A stretch of DNA of 64,000 nucleotides from Micractinium sp. NFX-FRZ (Eukaryota > Chlorophyta > Trebouxiophyceae > Chlorellales > Chlorellaceae), in contig JAPTJF010000004.1 in assembly GCA_029339195.1 (NCBI GenBank), positions 124,001-188,000 of the forward strand, in the 5' to 3' direction. The position numbers and the translations under genes are program-made. Of this stretch, positions 46,701-56,535 are shown one piece after another (positions within the stretch are counted from its first letter, which is position 1; each line of letters begins with the position of its first letter). The notes below the pieces were generated by a model that searched no databases, was not told where the DNA came from, and worked only from the letters and a program-made list of their open reading frames with translations.

Positions 46701-49700
46701 TGTGACCACAGCATGGCACAGCATATGCACGCACCCCATCCAGGGTGCTGGGCGAGTTCAGGGGCACTTTTTGGCGGGGCGGGTGACGCAGCAAGTCAGG
46801 CAGAGCGTGGCCCTATCCACAGCGCTGGGAGGCAGCGGCATCTCAGGGTCGCAGTGTGTCGTATGCTGGCAGGGCAGCGGCTTGAAGCTCTTGGATGGAC
46901 TGACTGCTTTGGCACTGGTGAGTGGGCCTAGCCCTGGCAGACAGGCAGGCAGGCAGGCAGGCAGACAGGCAAACGCACGTGCTGCTGGCCCTGATAAAAT
47001 GCCTCACTTGATGCAGGCGGGCTTCACGCGCAGCTGCTGCACCACCAGCCGGGCGGTGGACGGCGTGCAGTAGAGCGTGCCGCGGTCAAACCTGGGAAGC
47101 AGGCATGCCGGGGCAGGGCAGGGCGGGGTGGGGCGGGGCAGGTGAATTGGGGCCCGCTAGGCCCGCCGGGCTGTGCAGGCAGACGAGCTGGAGGGCTGGG
47201 CAGCCGTGCCAGGAGGCCTGCCCAGCTGCCTGCTACGGTTCGAGGACCCCCATGGCCATGGCCAGTGCATTCTCACCCAGGCTGGGGTGTGTGGGCTTGG
47301 GCCCACCCCGCCACGCACAGCCATGTGGCAGGCCCATCTGCCCCACTCGGCCACCCACCAGCCCAGGACTCACTTCCCAGTAAGCCCTTTGTAATGGTCA
47401 GCATGGAAGTGGGTGAGGAACCAGTGGCGGTAGGGCGACTGCAGGGGGGGCAGGGCGGGGCAGCGTGGGGTGGACAGCGGGAAGAGGTGAACGCATTTCT
47501 ACCAGGCAAAGGCGGTTAGGCGCAGGCGCAAAGTGGCCGCCTCAGCTGCGGTGCAGGCTGTGTCGGATGCAACCACTGCATGCAAAGCGCGGCCAAGCTG
47601 CTGCCTGCTGCACAGTGCTGGCGGGGGCAAGCCCAGAGGCCAGCCAGCTTGGGCAGTCGCAGGGTGTAGCCCGCACCTGCTGCGGGAGGTTGCAGAAGCG
47701 GTCGACAACAAAAGAGGTGCCCGGGACCAGCTGCCACTGCCGCATGGGCAGCACCTGTGCCGCCCTGCAGGCGGGCCGGAGGGAAGTGGCAAGGTGTGTA
47801 GTCAGGCAGGCAGGCAGGCAGGCAAGCAGGCGGCAGGCAGCCAGGTGCCCGGCAAGGGGCCCGGCTGTGTACATGGGTGCTGCACATGACGCTCCCAAGC
47901 GGGAGGCGCAGCACCCAACTCGCACACCGCCACTCAAACATCCTGGGCATGCTCAGCCACTGCTGCCCCAGTGTGATGACCAACAAGAGGCCATGTGCTG
48001 CCCGCCCCCATGACTGCTGGCCGTCCAGCCAGCCATACCCACCTGGGCCCCCAGCGCTTGCCGCCACCTGCACCGCCGCCCGCTGCCGCCACCTCCTTGT
48101 GCGCCCACTGCTGCGCGGGCGGCTTGCCGCGCCCCCGCCCGCGCCCCACTCCCGCCGCCGCCACCGCCGCGGCAGCCTTGCTTGCCACCGCTGCACTGCT
48201 GCCATCAGCTGCCTTGAGGTAACTTAGGATGCAGCCAGGCTTGGCTGCTGCCCCTGCTGCCTGCTTCTTACTGCCCCCTCCTCCCTGGGGCTTAAAGTAC
48301 TGGAGTATGCTGGGGACGGCGCCCCCGCCGCCGCCGCCCGCCAGCAGTGCCCGCCAATCTCCCACGCCGCTGCTGCCAGCACCCGCGTGCGAATTTCGCC
48401 GCTCCTCCAGCTGCTGCTGCCGCTGCTGCTGCCCCGCTGCTCCCGATGCCGCTCCCAATGCTGCAGCTGCCTCCTCCACCTCCTCCTCCTCCCACCGCTC
48501 ATCGCCGTCAGCCTGGTCGCGGCCGCCAGCGCCACCTGCCGCCGCCGCCTCTGCTGCCTCAACAAGCTCCTCTGCAGCTAGCAGCAGCTTCTTGCGTGCG
48601 CCCAGGGCCACGATCCCAAGCTGTTGGAGGTCAGCGTCAGTCAGGCAGGGCAGCAGCGACAGGCCAGCGCCTGCAGGCGGGGGTTCAAAAAGGCGGCAGG
48701 GGTGCCACAGGTAGTGGGACGGCAGAAGGAGCGACAGGAGGGGGGCCAAGGAAGGGGGGCCTAGTGAGCAGCATAGCACTAGCACCATGCACACACAGAG
48801 GTGCCACAGGCCAGCGAGGCAAGGCAGGTGCACCGCAGCAGTTGGAATGCCAAGCTGGCGCGCCCAGAGCCACCACCCGCCGGTGCCCCACCTTACCTGC
48901 CCGCGCACAGTGACTGGCACGCTTGCCCAGCCCAGCCCAGCACCGGCCCAGCATGGCACAGCGCAGCGCGCAGCTTGCAACAACAAAGGAGAGCTTGTGT
49001 TCCTCACCTGCCCGTGAGAAATGGTTGGCATACTTGCCCAGCCCACGCTGCTCCAGCCAGGCATGCAGGGCAGCCTGCTCCGCTGGCCCCGCCGCCCCTG
49101 CTGCCGCCTCCTGCTCGCCCGACGGCTCCCTCTCCTGCTGCTCCTGCTCCTCCTCTGCCCAGGCGTCCTCTCCAGGGCCGAATGCCTCCCCGTCTCCCGC
49201 CTCCGCTGCCAGCGCTGCAGCCGCAACCCCGCCCTCTGCTGCCGCCTGGCTAGTTTCCTCGTGCTCCGACCAGTTGCCATCCTGCCACTCTTCAGAGTTG
49301 TCCTCCTCCACGCTGCCCTCCCTCCCCTCCTTGCCACCCCTGTCCCCCGGCTCTCCGCCTGCCAGCTGCTGCCCGGCCGCTGCTGCCGCTGCTGCCCCAT
49401 GCTGCGCACCGTCGGAGCCAGCGGGGCGGCAGGCGGCGGTGTGTGCCGCCTGCTGCGGTGGGCCACCAAGGTCCGCTAAGAAGCAGCCGCAGGTGGGGCA
49501 GAAAGCTGCTGCCACACAGGTGTTGGCTGCCGCCATCTGCGTCAGCGGCCCAGGGATGTCATTGCTGTCGTCTTCCAGGGGCCCGCAGGAGAAGCGGCCG
49601 CCCAGGCAGGGGGCGGGGGAGCGCAGCCCTGGCACCCGCCCCGGCGGCTCCTGGGGGTCCGGCGGCGCAGCCGCTGGTCGGCGCGAGAGGAAGATGCTGC

Positions 49701-50016
49701 GCACGTTCCAGCCGCCTGTTGCTGCTTGCTGTCGCTGCTGCTGCTGCTGGCCGCTGCCGCCGTAGCTGCCTGCCGACTGCTGGCTGCGCAGTGGCTCTTG
49801 CTGGAGCGCAGCGGCGGGCGTGGCGCCGCCGCCGGCGCCACCAGCTGCTGCCACCTGTGGGCCCGCTCTGCCTGCCGCCCCGCATCCCCTGAACCGCTCC
49901 GGAGTCGCTCCCGAAGCGTGTCGCTTGCTGTTGGGCTGCTCGCAACCCGCCCGCGCGGACTCTGGCTCCCAGTTCTCCAGCTCGACAGCAAACTCCTCAT
50001 CCCAGTCGTCACCCAT
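43011..50016 (-). CDS. SNM1/DCLRE1A-type DNA crosslink-repair nuclease (SAM + metallo-beta-lactamase)
   Basis: Fourteen exons: 50016-49008, 48670-48043, 47764-47677, 47438-47374, 47091-47008, 46663-46536, 46288-46234, 46078-46009, 45791-45710, 45440-45367, 44732-44654, 44263-44192, 43637-43537, 43154-43011; 892 aa. SNM1 enzymes are 5'-3' exonucleases of the beta-CASP metallo-beta-lactamase class that process interstrand crosslinks. In order: a possible UBZ4-like ubiquitin finger (C173, C176, H192, C196), an acidic linker, and a SAM domain at about 315-375 ([17 protein letters not shown]...[17 protein letters not shown]). PIP-box-like SILQYFKP and SYLKAADG segments follow, then the catalytic HFHADH at 585-590, [21 protein letters not shown] and a DRMBL end ([15 protein letters not shown]...IIPSVNSD). 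SAM-containing SNM1 relatives are known in plants. One donor is GC (cag|gcaagc after 43537). Confidence 0.93.
43134..43223. repeat. Exact 26-bp duplication of the last SNM1 intron acceptor and exon edge
   Basis: 43134-43159 and 43198-43223 are identical and both contain the 3' splice site tgcag|gtgcccta on the minus strand, 64 bp apart. Confidence 0.95.
43741..43775. repeat. (CTGC)n microsatellite
   Basis: About 8-9 uninterrupted ctgc units in the SNM1 intron between exons 44263-44192 and 43637-43537. Confidence 0.95.
46202..46230. repeat. (CAG)9 microsatellite at an SNM1 5' splice site
   Basis: On the transcribed strand the intron after 46234 begins GTGTG followed directly by CTG repeats. 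Confidence 0.95.
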
Positions 50017-50279
50017 TGCCCTTTGCACGCTCACAGGTTGGACACATCCCCACTTGCAGGGGGGCCAACCTTTTCCCACCGGCACAGCACGCAGAGAAAG
50101 CGCAGCAGGCAAGCTTCAAATGCTTTTTGGACCCAATTCGATGCTGAATGTTTCGGAAGTGTGTATCTCCACTGCTGCAGCACCCTGGCATCCTCAGCTT
50201 GAGCTCCAGCACCCAGCACCTTACCATCATTCTCTTGCGCAGCCTGCCCGTGGGCCCAGCGCTGTGTCGGTGGGCCTGC
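50017..50279. promoter_or_regulatory. Divergent promoter region of the SNM1-like and RNase HII genes
   Basis: The start codons are 263 bp apart, or 131 bp if RNase HII starts at 50148. No other gene lies between, so both promoters must share this stretch. No clear TATA box was seen. Confidence 0.6.
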
Positions 50280-52937
50280 ATGAGCACGGCAGGAGCAACA
50301 ACGCGCCGCAGCGCCCGCTCCGCTGCCCGGTTGGCGGCGGGGCCAGCGGCGGCGGCTGACAGCGCGGCACCCACACATGTGGAGGCCACGGCGGCCGCCC
50401 TTGAGCAGCCCAGCAAGCGGCAGCGCAAGGCGGCAGCGGCTACGCCTGCATGTGTAGCAGCAGAGGCGGCAGAGGGCGCTGGGGAGGCGGCAGCCAGAGC
50501 TGCCGCGCCTGCCGCGGCCAAGCGGGGCAGGAAAGCGGTCACCAAGGCGGCGGGAGGCCCCACTCGAGAAATGGAGCAGGAGCTGTGGGAGCAGGGGTAC
50601 AAGCTGGTGGCGGGTGTGGATGAGGCAGGGCGTGGCCCGCTGGCAGGTGCTGAGGGCGGGATGAAGCACTCTAGCGCAGGGGGGCGGGCTACTGCGGCTT
50701 GCCCACGACGGTATCCGCTGGGGTCCGCATTCGGCACCACATGCCGGTGCCGCTCGTTTGCCACTCCCAAGAGCCTGTCTTTGGAGCGTGCTCTACTCTT
50801 GCCCCTTTAAGCCGCACCCCATACCCACCTGGAACCCAACCTTGAGTTGCCCACCACTGCACGCGCACTGCCCTTGCAGGCCCTGTGGTGGCGGCTGCCT
50901 GCGTGGTGCCTGCCCATGTCATGATTGAGGGCATTGACGACAGCAAGAAGCTGAGCGCGGAGCAGCGGGAGGCCATTTATGAGCAGCTGACCAACCACCC
51001 CGACGTGCTGTGGGCCGCGTGAGTTTGTGTGTGTGTGTGTGTGCTTGGCTGTGTGTGCTTGGCTGCGTTACATGTGCAGGCATGGCTGTGGGCGGTAGCA
51101 CGTTCCACAAGGTGCCGTTGGCCTGACCGTGTGTGTGAGGGTGCGTGTGACTGTGCATGTGTGGCTGCACTGACGTTGCCGTGTGCGGCTCTAGCCAGGC
51201 TGCTGCCGTATGCTCACGTACATGCCGCGGCAGCAGCACGGGCGCCTGCAGGTGCCAGGCTGGGGTGCAGGGCAGGGTGTGCGGACGCTGCCGACGCACC
51301 AGCTGCTGCGCTACTATGCCCACCATCACGCAAAACCCCTCTGTTCTGCACGAATCCCTGCCCAGCTGCAGCACGGCAAGTCATGCGCTGCAGACATCCT
51401 GCAGCTACGCGCTCTAGCTCCTATGAGCCATATCGGCACCCAGTACTGCCGCTGCTGCCACAAGAAGCCTTCCCCTGACCTCTGGACCCCCATGTATGCG
51501 TTGTGCTTGCAGGCAGACAATTGATGCCGGGGAGATTGACACAATCAACATTTTGCAGGCTGCGCTCAAGGCCATGGAGGGGGCGGCTGCTGGGCTGGCC
51601 ACCACCCCGGACTTTGTGCTGGTCGATGGAAACCGCCTGCCAAAGGTGCGTGGGTGGGGTGGCTGGCGGTGTGTGTGTGTGCTGGCAGCGGGGCTGGCGC
51701 GTCCAGCGGTGTGGGTGGCTGGCTGATGGTGGGTTTGCAGCGGGGCTGGCGTTACTGCATCCAGCGGTCAATGCAGGCGAATCCCAACAGCAGGGGCGCG
51801 CCCGTCACAAAGGCGTGCACACATGGGTGCCTGTAACCCTCCCGGGCGGCGCCTGGGCGCCCGCGTCCCAGGGGCAACAGCAAGTGCCCTCTATCCTTAC
51901 CTCCCGCCCCGCTGGCCCTTCCTCTTTTTGCTGGCAGGGCTTTGATCCGGAGCGCGCGCGCCCTGTGGTGAAGGGCGACAGCAAGTGCCTGTGCATCGCG
52001 GCCGCCAGCGTCATCGCCAAGGTCACTCGCGACCGCATGATGGAGCGGTACCACGAGCAGTGGCCGCTGTACAACTTTGCAGGTGTGCGGGGCACGGCCC
52101 TGGGGGACGGGCTGGGGGTTCCGGAAGGCAGGGCAGGGCTCTTTGCTGGGAGACTCGCAGGACCGCAGAGGCGGGCACTCAGGCAGGGAAGCGGGGCGGG
52201 CGGTCATTGAGGAATGTGGCGCTGCAGTGGGCTGTGCTGTGCGCCTTCGATGCCTGCCTGAGTCAAAGCGTGCGGGCTTGCTCCGTGTGCCGCCTGCCTG
52301 AGCTTCCCGCCGCCTGCAACTTCTTGCCTCCCCACTGCTGTGCAGGCCACAAGGGCTACTGTGTGAGCAGGGGCATTTGACTGAGCGGGGGCGGTTGGGG
52401 CGGCCAGCTTGCTGCGTGGTTGGCTGCCTGCCTGCTTGAACAGATGTGCCGCCTGCTTGCGCGCCTGCCCCCTGCGTCCATGTGTGTCTGCCTGCTTTGC
52501 CGCTGCTGGCGCACCTCCAGTTCACGGCTCGACACTGGGTGTTGCGCCCAGCAATGCCGGGTCCTGACAGCACCCCAACATTCAAGAGGCACGGTGCCCC
52601 TGCTCTACCCATGCTGGCCAGGGCTAGCATTGTTGGGTGCTAGACGACAACATATGATGCCAGGTGCCTGCAACCCCTTGCTGGATGTGGGTGCAGGCCT
52701 GTGCTCAGCGCGCCCCTGTCCCACTTTTGTTGGGTGCAGGTGCCAGAGCATGTGGAGGCCATCCGGAAGCACGGCCCCTGCCCAGTGCACCGCCGCACCT
52801 TTGCACCCATCAAGACGTGGTACCCGCTGGAGACGGCAGGGAAGGAGGCGGGGAGCAGCAAAGCCAAGAAGGGCGGCCGGGCGGGCAAGAAGGCGGGCGG
52901 CGGTGAGGCAGGCGGCGGCAGCAAGGCGGGCGCGTGA
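50280..52937 (+). CDS. Ribonuclease HII, bacterial type
   Basis: Six exons: 50280-50646, 50880-51018, 51513-51645, 51938-52082, 52346-52362, 52740-52937; 332 aa. RNase HII nicks DNA 5' of embedded ribonucleotides and degrades RNA in RNA:DNA hybrids. Seen: [20 protein letters not shown] (acidic pair D114/E115), [35 protein letters not shown] with TRDR, and [20 protein letters not shown] with VHRRTFAP. This set, especially the HKGYxT...GPCPxHRRxF end (usual G/T here C/V), is the bacterial rather than the eukaryotic RNase H2A pattern, so a plastid or mitochondrial ancestry or location is likely. The N-terminal 100 residues are Ala/Arg-rich. An in-frame ATG at 50148 would add 44 residues rich in Ser, Leu and Arg that could be a targeting peptide. 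Exon 5 is only 17 nt. The tail is Lys/Gly-rich. Confidence 0.9.
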
Positions 52938-53656
52938 CAACACCGCATGTGGTTCGCAAGTCTAAATTGTATCTCGTTGCAAGCTGCACTGCACTCTGTT
53001 TATTGGCATTGATACCTGCGCTTCTCTTTGCACCTCTGCACGTGTTTGCCTGTACCTTCAAGTGCTCCTAGCGGCAGCGGCCCTCGCCGTTGCCTTGCTT
53101 CATCCCATTATGCAAGCAAAGCATGACGTAACAGGAAGATGCATAGATCAGGGATCATCCAGGAAGCACATTACCAGATAGAGCCTGTGTTTTTGCGCTC
53201 TGGTTGCGCGCGCGGCGTGCCACGCTGGGCGGGGCCCAAATCCCTCTGTTCGCCTGGCCGCGCATTCCGCATCATTTCGAGCTTCCGGAATCGCCATCAT
53301 CTCACTGACTTCCACCAGGGCGTTCCGAGCGGTCCGAGCGGCGGTCTACCGTGTGCTGTCTGTCGCGCGCTGCGACTTGGGGAACCTCCGCTCTGTCGCT
53401 CCGCGCTGCTTCTGTGCGCCCTCTGCACGCTCATTCTCCCTACAGGCCGCTGTTCAACGCGCCAATTGACTGAAGCAGCCGCGCCCCACCACCGCCGCCC
53501 CTCGCCGGCAGCAGCTGGTGCCAGCCAGGCCTACCTCCTCTCTGCGAGCGGGCTGTTGCGGTGCTCGAGCGCCACACGGCGGCTGAGGCGCAAGTCAGGC
53601 CCGCACAGTCGCACAGCCGCCCACTTGCGACTGCCCACCTGCAGCTTCGTGCGCAA
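52938..53656. other. Intergenic region after RNase HII
   Basis: Both neighbours are on the plus strand. It should hold the RNase HII 3' UTR and the promoter of the B3-like gene. A frame stays open upstream of the 53657 ATG but has no ATG of its own. Confidence 0.5.
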
Positions 53657-55362
53657 ATGGCGGCGGCGGCACCCGCGGCAGCGCCGCCTCAGCAGCAGTG
53701 CATCCTCAGGAAGCTGGTGCATGCCAGTGAGCGCCAGTGGGCCCGCCTGGTCATCCCAGGCGCTCAGGTCAAGTACTTCACGGCGCTGCAGACGGAGCTC
53801 AAGGCGCAGCACCAGGACATCTCCATCTTTGTGCGCGACCCGCCGCCTGGCACCCAAACCTGGCGCTGGCTGTGCCGCATGACGGTGCAGGTGAGAGTGG
53901 GCGCGCGGGCACGGGGTGGCAACAAGGGAGTTTAAATGGGCATGGGAGCACAGCTGTGGGTGGGGCGGGTGTCTTGCAGACGCATCGAGCTGGTGGGTGC
54001 TGCCTCGCTGGTGGGTGCTGCTGCAGTTGCGCCCCGGCCCGCCTGCCTGGCACCCAGCTGCTTGCACCCAGCCCCCTTTGTCGCTCCCCCTCACCCTGGC
54101 TGCCTGCCGCCCCGCTCCCCTCGCACCCTGCAGCGGCCCATGATCCTGGATCTGGTGAGTGGTGCCGTACTTGAGAGGAAGGTAGCGGGCAGGCACCTGG
54201 GAGGACTCATGCAGCTGTGCTTTGCACGCTGCGTGTGCTCAGGCTGGGACAGCTGGTTCACGTGCTCAGGCTGCTCTCCTGTCCGAGCATGCCCGCATGA
54301 ACTCTCTCTGCAAGGGCCACACATAAAGCGCTCTTCAACCACCCGGGCTACGCTGACCGGGCCTCCACCCACTGCTGCAGGCGGCCTTCTACCAGCACCA
54401 CAACGTCAACGCCGGCGACTACGTGCTGGTGTGGCGCGACTTGGGAAGCAACGCACTCACCGTGGAGCTGCAGCGCGGGGCGGGCCCGGTGGCAGAGCCA
54501 GCCGCGGGTGACGGCGCCAGCGCCGAGGTGGCGCCGCCTCCGCCCTTGATTCCGATTGCGGTTGCGGTGCACCCAGTGGAGGTGCCCACCTTTGAGGCGG
54601 GGCAGCTGCCGGGGCAGGCCTGGACGCAGGGGCCGCGCGGAGGGCGGCGCAAGCACTCGGGAGGCGGTGTGGAGGAGGAGGAGGAGTGGGAGTATGGCGG
54701 GGGCTCCACGGCAGGCGACGATGAAGGTGGGCGGGGTGGTGGGTGCATGCATGGCCGGCCACCAGTGGGCAGATGGGCAAGAGCTGGGCAGCCTGGTGCT
54801 TGCAGACTGCAGGTGCTCCCAGGCTTGACTACAGTTACTGGTGAAGAACTGCTGCCTCCCGTCTCGCACGCGTTGCATTCAACCTACAGCTCTAACATCG
54901 TGCAAGCTGTTCTCCGTGTGCCCCTGCAGACTACTCTCCCCGGCACCGCCACGCCAAGCGCTCTGCAAAGGGCCCGCTGGCGGTGCGCCGCGCCCTGCAG
55001 AAGCCGGCGCAAGAGGGCAGCGGCGACGGCAGCGATCAGGTGGGTGCATGGGGATGCGGGTAGTACAGGTGGGTGCGAGTCCAGGCACCTGCAAGTGCAC
55101 GGGTGCATAATCATTCAACAGCAGAAGGAGTGTAATCCTGAGGCAGGCTGACGGTATGCAGGTGGCACCCAGGCCTGTGAGTGGTCGGCAGGCGGACAAA
55201 CACCTGCCGTCCCACTGCCTTCAACCAGCCTCTGAGGCAGCACACATCTGCCCCGCATCCCTGCAGGAGAGCACCCACTCCTACAACCACAACTACACCG
55301 CCGACCAGACGCGCCGCTTTGACGCGCTGGTGGACGTGGCGGTGCAGATGACGCAAGAGTGA
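53657..55362 (+). CDS. B3-like DNA-binding-domain protein (tentative)
   Basis: Five exons: 53657-53890, 54134-54154, 54381-54726, 54930-55039, 55267-55362; 268 aa. The N-terminal 110 residues look like a plant B3 fold: a lead helix and RLVIPGAQVKYF, strands around ISIFVRD and WRWLCRMTV, then FYQHHNVNAGDYVLVW. This order (VIP...W...F-x3-N-x5-GD) matches B3 domains, though identity is too low to be sure. After it come an acidic/Gly-rich stretch (GGGVEEEEEWEYGGGS), a basic patch (SPRHRHAKRSAKGPLAVRRA) that could be a nuclear signal, and a helical end (QTRRFDALVDVAVQMTQE). Exon 2 is only 21 nt (RPMILDL) and joins the two halves of the domain. A transcription-related role is inferred. Confidence 0.55.
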
Positions 55363-56535
55363 GCACCAGCACCCACCAGCCAGGACCAGCTGGCGGTCAA
55401 AGCACTGCAGCGACAGAGTATTCCCTCTTCAGTGTTGAGACAGCCCAGCCCACGCATGCCCTCCACCCGCTGCCTGCCAAGCCTATGCCGCCCTCATAAG
55501 GGCAGCCTGAAATGTACCTTTTTGGAAATCCACCAGCAGTTGCGCCCGATTGCCCTGCGTGTCCCACCCTTCCCTGCCGGCAACAACTTGACCCATGGCC
55601 AGCGCTGTCTTCCTCCTACACTTGTGCGCTTAATGCGACGGCACCATTCCCAATTGACACTGTATCCCATTTACCAACCTTTCCTCTGATTCTGAATTTC
55701 TTCAAGTATGTGCTAACTCGAGACCTACAAGTACTTCCTCTTCCATGCTCGCCTTCAACCGCAGTATCCGTTCCTTTCATCTGGCGGCCCCCCTCCTCCC
55801 ACCCTCCTCCTCGCCCTGCTGTCCACCCTGAGCTATGCTCCTCACTGGCCCTCCCGCACAGCAGCAGGCTGTGAGACCCGCTTGCAACGTTTCGCCAGGT
55901 TCCGTGAGGTCCCTGTGCAGGGTGCTGTGACCGCATGCTTTGAAACGCCCTGCGCACGCCAATCTCTGTGTGTACGCACATCATGATCATTATGAGAGTG
56001 CACCGCCAAATGTAACCTCTCGTAATATATGGCCTGTAACTTTGATGCGCTGAATGATCACGGCAGCACAGTGGCAGACGAACTGAGGCGGAGGCCGCCG
56101 CCAGCCAGGCCGCCAAATGTTGCCACTGCTGGCACGGCTGGCTGCACGAGGGGATGTATCATGCTGACCACCGCCGTGCACTCATCTTGCACATGGACGC
56201 AACGGTCAAGATGCCAAAGAATATCTCAAGCCTCATTCCCACTCAGAGTTCAGCGGCTTGACTTCAGCCCCCTGCGCCAGGGGTGCCGCCAGGCGGCTCC
56301 GCCACCCTGTCAGCGGTGGGCCGCCTGCCTCGAACGCCCCGCTTCTCAGGACGCAGAGAGTGCAGAACATCGTGATCCTGTTTCTTGAGCGACTGCCGGC
56401 GGTGTCGCAAGCCAGTTTTACGCTCACACTTTCAGGGGGGCGCCGAAAAACCCCACTGCACTGACTCGTCCAGCCGGCAGCATTCCGACAATCCAGACAG
56501 TGTGCAAGGGCTCCCGGTATTGGGCAGCACCAAGC
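55363..56535. other. Intergenic region with TGTAA motifs
   Basis: 1.2 kb between the B3-like stop and the PNPOx-like start. No exon is supported. TGTAA occurs on the plus strand at 56011-56015 and 56035-56039, so the B3-like 3' UTR may be about 650-680 nt long. Confidence 0.5.
56011..56015 (+). terminator. TGTAA poly(A) signal candidate for the B3-like gene
   Basis: The first of two plus-strand TGTAA motifs (the second at 56035-56039), downstream of the stop at 55362. Motif match only. Confidence 0.35.
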
